From: Pseudomonadota bacterium | GTDB taxonomy: Bacteria > Pseudomonadota > Gammaproteobacteria > Burkholderiales > Burkholderiaceae_C | Length of the DNA: 12,553 nucleotides | Direction of reading: 5' to 3' | Assembly (NCBI GenBank): GCA_023415035.1 | Contig: JAEZLX010000058.1 | Location: 1-12,553, forward strand | Part shown: piece by piece, positions 1 through 6,951 of the stretch | Position numbering within the stretch: position 1 is the first letter of the stretch | Layout: every line of letters starts with the position of its first letter | Position numbers and translations under genes: made by a program | The notes under the pieces: generated by a model | Database searches by the model: none | The model's input: the letters and a program-made list of their open reading frames with translations, nothing else | What the model was told of the DNA's origin: nothing

Positions 1-66
1 CGTGAGTCCCGTCCGCGCAGTGCGCCCCCGGCGACACGGCGCGCGCCGACACAGGCCTCCGCACGC

Positions 67-861
67 GTGGCAGGCGCCGGTCTTCGCCTGAACAAGCGGC
101 TGGCCGAACTGGGCCTGTGCTCGCGGCGCGAGGCGGACGAGTGGATCGAACGTGGCTGGGTCCGCGTCAACGGCGAAACGGCGCAGATGGGCCAGACGGT
201 GTCCGAGTCAGACCGCGTGGACGTGCTGCCGGCAGCGACGCAGCGCCAGGACGCGCGCGTGACCATCCTGTTGCACAAACCGGTGGGCTATGTGAGCGGC
301 CAGCCCGAGGACGGACATGAAAGCGCGGTCGTGCTCATCAAGCCCGACAACCTGTGGCGTGGCGACCCCCATCTGCGCCGCGGTCCGAAGTGGCAGCCGC
401 AACACGCGCGCGGGCTGGCCCCCGCCGGCCGGCTGGATATCGACTCCACGGGCCTGCTGGTGCTGACGCAGGACGGACGCGTGGCCCGTGCGCTCATTGG
501 CGAGGACTCGGTCATCGAGAAGGAATACCTGGTGCGCGTGCAGTGGGCGCCCAACGGGCCGCGGGGCGAGGGTGTGGTGAGTCAGAATGTCCAGAGCGTG
601 GTACCGCCCGACCGCATCGCGCTGCTGCGCGGCGGTCTGAGCCTGGATGGCCAGCCGCTCAAGCCGGCGCAGGTCGAATGGCAGAACCCCGAGCAGCTTC
701 GCTTCGTGCTCAGGGAAGGCAAGAAACGCCAGATCCGGCGCATGTGCGAACAGGTGGGCCTGCACGTGGTGGGGCTCAAGCGCATCCGCATGGGGCAGGT
801 GGTGCTGGGCAACCTGCCGGTGGGGCAGTGGCGCTACCTGCGGCCGGACGAGCGCTTCTGA
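67..861 (+). CDS. rluF: RluF-like 23S rRNA pseudouridine synthase (RsuA/RluF family); start uncertain, possibly 5'-partial
   Basis: Probably isomerises a uridine to pseudouridine in 23S rRNA (E. coli RluF acts at U2604). Counted from the GTG at 67, an S4 RNA-binding domain occupies about residues 7-53 (RLNKRLAELGLCSRREAD). The catalytic motif GRLDIDSTGLL follows, with the expected nucleophile Asp124. The family C-terminal signature KRQIRRMCEQVGL lies near residues 220-232. Compared with E. coli RluF there is an insertion of roughly 20 residues just before the catalytic motif (about residues 93-118), and the basic C-terminal tail is missing. No ribosome binding site precedes the GTG. The frame stays open to base 1 with Arg/Pro/Ala-rich codons and no other start codon, so the real start may lie outside the window. 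The family call is firm; the exact target uridine is inferred from the RluF-like C-terminus. Confidence 0.87.
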   Translation: MAGAGLRLNKRLAELGLCSRREADEWIERGWVRVNGETAQMGQTVSESDRVDVLPAATQRQDARVTILLHKPVGYVSGQPEDGHESAVVLIKPDNLWRGDPHLRRGPKWQPQHARGLAPAGRLDIDSTGLLVLTQDGRVARALIGEDSVIEKEYLVRVQWAPNGPRGEGVVSQNVQSVVPPDRIALLRGGLSLDGQPLKPAQVEWQNPEQLRFVLREGKKRQIRRMCEQVGLHVVGLKRIRMGQVVLGNLPVGQWRYLRPDERF

Positions 862-876
862 CGTCCGCATGAATGA

Positions 877-902
877 CGCCGCCGGTGTGTGGACCGGCGG
901 CG
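877..902 (+). terminator. Hairpin after the pseudouridine synthase, probable terminator
   Basis: A perfect 10-bp GC-rich stem (877-886 with 893-902) and a 6-nt loop start 16 nt after the rluF stop codon. It is followed by GGGGCTTGTATAT rather than a clean T-run, so termination may be partial. The right arm overlaps the candidate -35 of the frmR promoter. Confidence 0.5.
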
Positions 903-918
903 GGGGCTTGTATATACT
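890..918 (+). promoter_or_regulatory. Candidate sigma-70 promoter of frmRA
   Basis: TGGACC (890-895) and TATACT (913-918) are separated by exactly 17 bp, a good match to the sigma-70 spacing with a 4/6 -35 and a 5/6 -10. The -10 overlaps the FrmR-type operator at 914-930, which is what a repressor-controlled promoter should look like. The start site would fall near 925, about 22 nt upstream of frmR. Confidence 0.6.
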
Positions 919-930
919 GCACCCCAGTAT
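914..930 (+). promoter_or_regulatory. FrmR/RcnR-type operator
   Basis: ATACTGCACCCCAGTAT is a perfect 6-bp inverted repeat (ATACTG/CAGTAT) around a C-rich 5-bp centre. Read on the minus strand its core is TACTGGGGTGCAGTA, which fits the RcnR operator pattern TACT-G-tract-AGTA at the same total length of 15 bp. It lies 16 bp upstream of the frmR start codon and overlaps the -10 element, so binding would block RNA polymerase. FrmR belongs to the same CsoR/RcnR family, so autoregulation is the natural reading. Confidence 0.7.
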
Positions 931-946
931 TTTTCGGGGTCATGCC

Positions 947-1219
947 ATGCCGCATTCGCCGGAGGAAAAAAAGCGCGTGCTGGCGCGCGTGCGCCGCCTG
1001 CGCGGCCAGATCGATGCGCTGGAAAAGGCGCTGGAGCAGGGTGCCGATTGCGGGCCCGTGCTGCAGCAGATCGCGGCCGTGCGCGGCGCGGTCAACGGCC
1101 TCATGGCCGGCGTGCTGGAAAGCCACCTGCGCGAGGGCCTGGCCCAGCTGGCTTCCGAGTCGCAGCGCCAGGCGGCCATCGACGAGACGCTGACGCTGGT
1201 GCGATCCTATCTGCGCTGA
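947..1219 (+). CDS. frmR: FrmR, formaldehyde-responsive transcriptional repressor (CsoR/RcnR family, DUF156)
   Basis: This 90-residue all-helical repressor is expected to bind the operator just upstream and to release it when formaldehyde reacts with the protein, switching on frmA. It follows E. coli FrmR almost end to end: an N-terminal MPHSPEEKKRVLARV, then RLRGQIDALEKALE, QQIAAVRGAVNGLMA and a C-terminal LTLVRSYLR. Pro2 and Cys35, the two residues joined by a methylene bridge in formaldehyde-treated E. coli FrmR, are both present, as is His60. This favours formaldehyde sensing over nickel or copper sensing. The start at 947 is chosen because it restores the conserved MP N-terminus; an ATG at 942 is in another frame. 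The stop is 63 nt before frmA, consistent with a two-gene operon. There is no typical Shine-Dalgarno; GGGG at 936-939 is the nearest purine run. Confidence 0.93.
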   Translation: MPHSPEEKKRVLARVRRLRGQIDALEKALEQGADCGPVLQQIAAVRGAVNGLMAGVLESHLREGLAQLASESQRQAAIDETLTLVRSYLR

Positions 1220-1282
1220 AGGCGCCGGCCATACCCCATCCCACCCCACAACACCGTCCACACGAATCCAAGGAGATCGACC

Positions 1283-2395
1283 ATGAAATCCCGTGCCGCC
1301 GTTGCCTTCAAGGCCGGAGAACCCCTGCAGATCGTCGAGATCGACGTCGCGCCACCGAAAAAGGGCGAGGTGCTCGTCAAGATCACCCATACCGGCGTGT
1401 GCCACACCGATGCCTTCACGCTCAGCGGCGATGACCCCGAGGGCGTGTTCCCTGCCGTGCTGGGCCATGAAGGCGCTGGCATCGTGGTGGAAGTGGGCGA
1501 AGGCGTGACCAGCGTGAAGCCCGGTGACCATGTGATTCCGCTCTACACCGCCGAGTGCGGCGAGTGCCTGTTCTGCAAGAGCGGCAAGACCAACCTGTGC
1601 GTGGCCGTGCGCGCCACCCAGGGCAAGGGCGTGATGCCCGATGGCACCACACGCTTTTCCTACAACGGCCAGCCGATCTACCACTACATGGGCTGTTCCA
1701 CCTTCAGCGAGTACACCGTGGTGGCGGAAGTCTCGCTGGCGAAGATCAATCCCAACGCCAACCCCGAGCAGGTGTGCCTGCTGGGTTGCGGCGTGACCAC
1801 CGGCCTGGGCGCGGTGAAGAACACCGCCAAGGTACAGGAAGGCGACACGGTGGCCGTGTTCGGCCTGGGCGGCATCGGCCTGGCCGTGATCCAGGGTGCC
1901 AAGCTGGCCAAGGCCGGCCGCATCATTGCCATCGACACCAACCCGGGCAAGTTCGATCTGGCGCGCACCTTCGGCGCGACCGACTGCATCAACCCCAAGG
2001 ACTACGACAAGCCGATTCAGCAGGTCATCGTCGAGATGACGGGCTGGGGCGTGGACCACTCGTTCGAGTGCATCGGCAATGTCAACGTGATGCGCGCGGC
2101 GCTCGAATGCGCGCACCGCGGCTGGGGCCAGAGCGTGATCATTGGCGTGGCCGGCGCGGGCCAGGAGATTTCCACGCGTCCGTTCCAGCTGGTGACGGGC
2201 CGCAAGTGGATGGGTACCGCCTTCGGTGGCGTCAAGGGCCGCTCCGAGCTGCCGGGCATGGTGGAGGAGGCGATGGAGGGCAAGATCCAGCTGGCCCCGT
2301 TCGTGACCCACACCATGCCGCTGACCGAGATCAACAAGGCCTTCGAGCTGATGCACGAAGGCAAGTCGATCCGCAGCGTCGTGCACTACGCCTGA
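1283..2395 (+). CDS. frmA: FrmA, S-(hydroxymethyl)glutathione dehydrogenase / class III alcohol dehydrogenase
   Basis: This cytoplasmic zinc enzyme oxidises S-hydroxymethylglutathione, the spontaneous adduct of formaldehyde and glutathione, to S-formylglutathione using NAD+. At 370 residues it has the normal family length. Visible features are the catalytic-zinc ligands Cys40, His62 (with Glu63 in GHEGAG) and Cys169. The four structural-zinc cysteines are Cys92, Cys95, Cys98 and Cys106. The Rossmann motif GLGGIG lies at 194-199, with the NAD-selective Asp218. The class III signature around MPDGTTRFS (118-126) is intact. A strong ribosome binding site, AAGGAGA, lies about 7 nt before the ATG. 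It is the second gene behind the FrmR-controlled promoter. The usual partner frmB (S-formylglutathione hydrolase) does not follow: only 16 nt remain before the end of the opposite-strand gst gene, with no terminator hairpin between them. Confidence 0.96.
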   Translation: MKSRAAVAFKAGEPLQIVEIDVAPPKKGEVLVKITHTGVCHTDAFTLSGDDPEGVFPAVLGHEGAGIVVEVGEGVTSVKPGDHVIPLYTAECGECLFCKSGKTNLCVAVRATQGKGVMPDGTTRFSYNGQPIYHYMGCSTFSEYTVVAEVSLAKINPNANPEQVCLLGCGVTTGLGAVKNTAKVQEGDTVAVFGLGGIGLAVIQGAKLAKAGRIIAIDTNPGKFDLARTFGATDCINPKDYDKPIQQVIVEMTGWGVDHSFECIGNVNVMRAALECAHRGWGQSVIIGVAGAGQEISTRPFQLVTGRKWMGTAFGGVKGRSELPGMVEEAMEGKIQLAPFVTHTMPLTEINKAFELMHEGKSIRSVVHYA

Positions 2396-2411
2396 CGCCG
2401 CGGACGCGGGT

Positions 2412-3017
2412 TCAGATCAGGCCTTCGGCCTTCATCGCCGCCTGCACGGCCGGGCGGGCGGCGACGCGCTCGCGCCAGGCCACCAGATTCTTCAGGCCGC
2501 TGATGTCGATGGCCATCGGCTTGGTCCAGTTGGTGACGGTGAACAGGTAGCCGTCGGCGACGGTGAAGTCGTCGCCCGTCAGGTACTGCTTGCCGGCCAG
2601 CTCGCCATCGACCCAGGTCAGGCGCTCGAGCAGTTTGGCCTTGAAGACGGCCTTGGCATCGTCGCCCAGCGCGGGGTTGAACAGCGGACCGAAGCCCTTG
2701 TGCAGCTCGGTGCCGATGAAGTTGAGCCAGCTTTGCAGCTGGTAGCGGGCCAGGGTGCCGTTGGCCGGGGCCAGCTTCTTCTCGGGCGCCTGGTCGGCGA
2801 TGTACTGGACGATGGCCGGGCCTTCGCGCAGGCCGGTGCCGTCGTCGAGCACCAGGTAGGGCACGTAGCCCAGCGGGTTGACCTGGCGGAAGTCGGAGCC
2901 GTCTGGCAGCACCTTGGTCTTGGTCGGGGCCGGGATGGCCTCGTAGGGCAGGCCGGCTTCTTCCAGGGCGATGTGGGGCGACAGCGAGCAGGCGCCGGGC
3001 GAGTAATAGAGCTTCAT
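2412..3017 (-). CDS. gst: Beta-class glutathione S-transferase (GstA-like)
   Basis: Predicted cytosolic enzyme that conjugates glutathione to electrophiles or reduces mixed disulfides. The N-terminal thioredoxin-like half (about residues 1-80) begins MKLYYSPGACSLSPHIALEE with Cys10, the residue that forms the mixed disulfide in beta-class enzymes. It continues with the cis-proline stretch NPLGYVPYLVLDDG and the gamma-glutamyl-binding EGPAIVQYIAD. The helical half contains WLNFIGTELHKGFGPLF, the N-capping motif FTVADGYLF and the terminal MKAEGLI. From MKL the protein has 201 residues, the same as E. coli GstA. An in-frame ATG two codons earlier (3023) is equally possible; neither has a clear ribosome binding site. 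It converges on frmA with 16 nt between stop codons, so the two share a glutathione theme but not a transcript. Confidence 0.92.
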   Translation of the reverse strand: MKLYYSPGACSLSPHIALEEAGLPYEAIPAPTKTKVLPDGSDFRQVNPLGYVPYLVLDDGTGLREGPAIVQYIADQAPEKKLAPANGTLARYQLQSWLNFIGTELHKGFGPLFNPALGDDAKAVFKAKLLERLTWVDGELAGKQYLTGDDFTVADGYLFTVTNWTKPMAIDISGLKNLVAWRERVAARPAVQAAMKAEGLI

Positions 3018-3159
3018 GGTCATGGTCTGATATGGCGGTGATTGAATTGTTGGTGTATCCACGCGTGCCGGGCCGTTGACGCGACTTGCGGGAGCGGCCT
3101 GGCAGCGGGACACAGCGTAACAAAAGCGCGGTGATCTTGCAGGCAGCGCCCTCGCCGGC

Positions 3160-3660
3160 TCATGCGGTGGCGCTTGCCTCGGCCTGTCGCTTGAGCGCCG
3201 CGTTCAGCCGTTCGAAGTCGTCGCGGAAGCGCTGCACGTCGATGAACCACAACAGCACGCCGCGGAAGATTTCGCCGTGAACCAGTCGGGTGGCGCCATC
3301 GGCCAGGGGCTCCAGCACGAAATAGTGCTCGCCGTCGAACAGGCGGGGCAGACCCAGCCGGCCGAGCCAGCGCAATTCGCGCGCCGGCTCGGCTCGCAGC
3401 ACGGTGGGGGCAAAGCGCATGGGCTTGCCTTGTGCCGGGTGCATCACGTTGACGATGCGCCGCCCTTCGACGAGTTCGCCCTCCATCGAGACGAGGAACG
3501 GGTTCCAGTCGCGGTAGCTGGCCGGCCGGCCCAGCCAGGCCCAGACCTGGTCGGGAGACGCGGCGATCGTCGTGCGGGTCACGAGTTCGGCGCGCGGCGC
3601 GAACACAAGGGCGGCGGCTGCGATTGCCAGGGCCAGGGTGGCCCACCACAGTAGGGTCAT
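3160..3660 (-). CDS. Membrane-anchored SRPBCC (START/Bet v1-like) family protein
   Basis: A 166-residue protein with one hydrophobic N-terminal segment (about residues 3-20, WWATLALAIAAAALVF), likely a signal anchor that leaves the rest outside the cytoplasm. From residue 26 it reads as an SRPBCC hydrophobic-ligand-binding fold: a first strand, then the typical ASPDQVWAWLGRPASYRDWNPFL. A beta-rich middle and a long C-terminal helix (about residues 140-163) follow. Proteins of this type are often called polyketide cyclase/dehydrase-like, but no ligand or reaction can be read from the sequence. A good ribosome binding site (GGAGAA) sits 7 nt before the ATG, supporting this start. It is divergent from the LysR-type gene across 100 bp, an arrangement that often means the regulator controls its neighbour. 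A separate gst gene lies 142 bp downstream on the same strand. Confidence 0.82.
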   Translation of the reverse strand: MTLLWWATLALAIAAAALVFAPRAELVTRTTIAASPDQVWAWLGRPASYRDWNPFLVSMEGELVEGRRIVNVMHPAQGKPMRFAPTVLRAEPARELRWLGRLGLPRLFDGEHYFVLEPLADGATRLVHGEIFRGVLLWFIDVQRFRDDFERLNAALKRQAEASATA

Positions 3661-3760
3661 GAGGTTTCTCCGGTATGTCGTGGTTCGATGACCGGCACGA
3701 TACGCGGGCTTATGTTGATTGAAAATTGCATAATCTTGTTTTGAAAAAATACAAAAATGT
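3661..3760. promoter_or_regulatory. AT-rich divergent promoter region between the SRPBCC gene and the LysR-type regulator
   Basis: The only clearly AT-rich stretch in this GC-rich part (about 3711-3762) lies between two divergently transcribed genes, so it should hold both promoters. A possible rightward promoter is TTGCAT (3726-3731), 18 bp, TACAAA (3750-3755), but it matches weakly and CATAAT (3729-3734) is a competitor. I cannot assign the leftward promoter. Confidence 0.5.
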
Positions 3761-3762
3761 AT
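3749..3762. promoter_or_regulatory. Palindrome at the LysR-type gene start, candidate autoregulatory site
   Basis: ATACAAAAATGTAT is a perfect 5-bp inverted repeat with a 4-nt A-rich centre. Its last two bases are the first two of the LysR-type start codon. A protein bound here would block transcription or initiation of the regulator gene. It does not have the classic T-N11-A spacing, so ownership by this LysR protein is only a guess. Confidence 0.35.
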
Positions 3763-4660
3763 GAATGACGCGGTGCGCAGCTGGGATCACTGGCGCAGCT
3801 TTCTCGCCGTGCTCGACACGGGCAGCCTGTCGGCCGCCTCGCGTGCGCTGGCGCTGACGCAGCCCACCGTGGGGCGGCACATCGATGCGCTGGAGGCCGG
3901 ACTGGGCGCCTCGCTGTTCACGCGCTCGCGTCACGGGCTGGAGCCCACATCACTGGGGCTGTCGCTGGTGCCGCAAGCGCGCGCGATGGCGGCGGCAGCC
4001 GAGTCGTTGTTGCGCACCGCCTCGGGCGAACAGAATGCGGCACGGGGAACGGTGCGCATCACGGCCAGCGAGATGGTGGGCACCTGGGTGCTGCCGCCAC
4101 TGTTGGCAGACCTGCGCGCGCAGCATCCGGGCATCGTCATCGAGCTGGCGCTGTCGGATCGGAACGAAGATCTGCTGCGCCGCGAGGCCGACGTGGCGGT
4201 GCGCATGGCGCGGCCGACGCAGGAGGCTCTAGTGGCCCGTCATGCGGGCACCGTGCGGGTGGGCCTGTTCGCGCACCGTAGCTACATCGCCACCCGCGGC
4301 ATGCCGCAGACGCCGCAGGAGGCGCTCGGGCACATGCTCATCGGCATCGACCGCGACGAGGCGCGGCTGGCGGGCTTGGCCATCGGCGGACGGCGCCTGT
4401 CGCGCGAGGATTTCAGCCTCCGCTGCGACAGCGACGTGGCGCAGCTCATGGCCGTCAAGGCGGGGCTGGGCATCGGGGCCTGCCACCTAGCGCTGGCAGC
4501 GGATGATCCGGACCTGGTGCCGGTGCTGCCGGATTCGGTGCAGTTCGGCTTCGAAGCGTGGATCGCCATGCACGAGGACCAGCGCAACAACCGTCGCGTG
4601 CGGCTGGTGTTCGACCAGCTGGCGGCCGGCATGGCTGAATACGCGCGCCGAAGCGGATGA
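3761..4660 (+). CDS. LysR-type transcriptional regulator
   Basis: A 299-residue regulator of normal LysR length. The N-terminal winged helix-turn-helix (about residues 10-68) shows FLAVLDTGSLSAASRALALTQPTVGRHIDALEAGLGASLF, given here as the usual family pattern with recognition helix near residues 33-44. The remainder is a periplasmic-binding-like effector domain, with the typical VRITASEMVGTWVLPPLLADL (about residues 98-118) and a second-lobe segment MAVKAGLGIGACHLALA. The effector is not readable. The start at 3761 fits the domain, but no ribosome binding site is visible and the start codon lies in a palindrome. It is divergent from the SRPBCC gene, which is the likeliest target besides itself. 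The stop is 133 bp before htpG, which has its own promoter. Confidence 0.92.
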   Translation: MNDAVRSWDHWRSFLAVLDTGSLSAASRALALTQPTVGRHIDALEAGLGASLFTRSRHGLEPTSLGLSLVPQARAMAAAAESLLRTASGEQNAARGTVRITASEMVGTWVLPPLLADLRAQHPGIVIELALSDRNEDLLRREADVAVRMARPTQEALVARHAGTVRVGLFAHRSYIATRGMPQTPQEALGHMLIGIDRDEARLAGLAIGGRRLSREDFSLRCDSDVAQLMAVKAGLGIGACHLALAADDPDLVPVLPDSVQFGFEAWIAMHEDQRNNRRVRLVFDQLAAGMAEYARRSG

Positions 4661-4679
4661 ACGCATCCCGGCAGCGGGT

Positions 4680-4708
4680 CTTGAAAACCGGCGAGCCCGC
4701 CCATAATT
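4680..4708 (+). promoter_or_regulatory. Sigma-32 (RpoH) heat-shock promoter of htpG
   Basis: CTTGAAA (4680-4686) is a perfect match to the sigma-32 -35 consensus. After 13 bp comes CCCATAATT (4700-4708), close to the sigma-32 -10 consensus CCCCATNT. htpG is a known sigma-32 regulon member in E. coli, and this is the only such signal in the 133-bp gap. Transcription would start near 4715, giving a leader of about 79 nt. Confidence 0.75.
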
Positions 4709-4721
4709 GCGGGCTCGCCGG
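4688..4721. repeat. Perfect 13-bp inverted repeat enclosing the htpG -10 region
   Basis: Arms 4688-4700 and 4709-4721 are exact reverse complements, with an 8-nt loop CCATAATT that is part of the sigma-32 -10. It begins 28 nt after the LysR-type stop codon, so in read-through RNA it would fold into a very stable hairpin and could terminate that transcript. No T-run follows on the plus strand. On the minus strand it is followed by TTTT, so it looks more like an intrinsic terminator for leftward transcription. It could also be a DNA-level operator. Confidence 0.6.
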
Positions 4722-4793
4722 GGGCGCGAACCGCGCTCCGCCGACGCGCCGGACGGCGTGGTCCCTTTCCCATTCGCTGAACATTCGTCGAGC

Positions 4794-6731
<1,938 letters not shown>

Positions 6732-6813
6732 AACCTGCTCTGCCTGTTTACTGCGGGCATGTTGGAGACAACAGCGGTCATCTTCAATTAAGAATGCATT
6801 AAATCTGAACAAG

Positions 6814-6840
6814 CAGCGCCCCGTCAGGGGTGTTGTTTTT
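6814..6840 (+). terminator. Intrinsic terminator of htpG
   Basis: CGCCCC-GTCA-GGGGTG (one G-U pair), extended outwards by further A-U and G-U pairs, is followed by TTGTTTTT. It lies about 80 nt past the htpG stop codon and has the normal stem, tetraloop and U-tract of a Rho-independent terminator. Confidence 0.82.
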
Positions 6841-6847
6841 GGGCGGT

Positions 6848-6890
6848 TTGATCTGGATCAGATGGCCACCGGCAGGCTGCCTCAAATACT
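6848..6890 (+). promoter_or_regulatory. FNR/Anr-type box with class II promoter spacing upstream of the 2OG oxygenase
   Basis: TTGATCTGGATCAG (6848-6861) matches the FNR consensus TTGAT-N4-ATCAA at nine of ten defined positions. A weak -10, AATACT (6885-6890), lies downstream. With a start at about 6896 the box is centred at -41.5, the classic position of a class II FNR-activated promoter. A second, overlapping inverted repeat (ATCTG-GAT-CAGAT, 6851-6863) is an alternative reading. The assignment is by pattern only. Confidence 0.5.
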
Positions 6891-6905
6891 GCCGAAAGTG
6901 GTCGC

Positions 6906-6925
6906 GGCGTCTCGGGCGAGACGCC
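6906..6925 (+). other. Hairpin in the 5' leader of the 2OG oxygenase
   Basis: GGCGTCTC-GGGC-GAGACGCC is a perfect 8-bp stem with a 4-nt loop. It ends 15 nt before the ribosome binding site GAGAGG. It does not cover that site and is not followed by a T-run, so it may stabilise the leader or be chance in GC-rich DNA. Confidence 0.4.
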
Positions 6926-6951
6926 CCACCGTACCGTTCAGAGAGGTATTC

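Noticed and set aside
1265..1285. Near-identical ribosome binding contexts of frmA and ohr (CAAGGAGATCG before the start)
   Set aside because: Short strong Shine-Dalgarno sequences recur by chance and selection; nothing else is shared between the two upstream regions.
776..2386. 536-codon minus-strand frame opposite frmR and frmA
   Set aside because: Antisense shadow with low-complexity His/Ala/Gly composition; both plus-strand genes are certain.
4688..4721. CIRCE (HrcA) element ahead of htpG
   Set aside because: The repeat does not contain TTAGCACTC-N9-GAGTGCTAA or anything close to it.
4707..4793. 29-residue N-terminal extension of HtpG from a TTG
   Set aside because: It would start inside the sigma-32 -10 and the inverted repeat; no homology or ribosome binding site supports it.
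6862..6951. 30-residue N-terminal extension of the 2OG oxygenase
   Set aside because: It crosses the predicted promoter start and leader hairpin, and the ATG at 6952 has a proper ribosome binding site.
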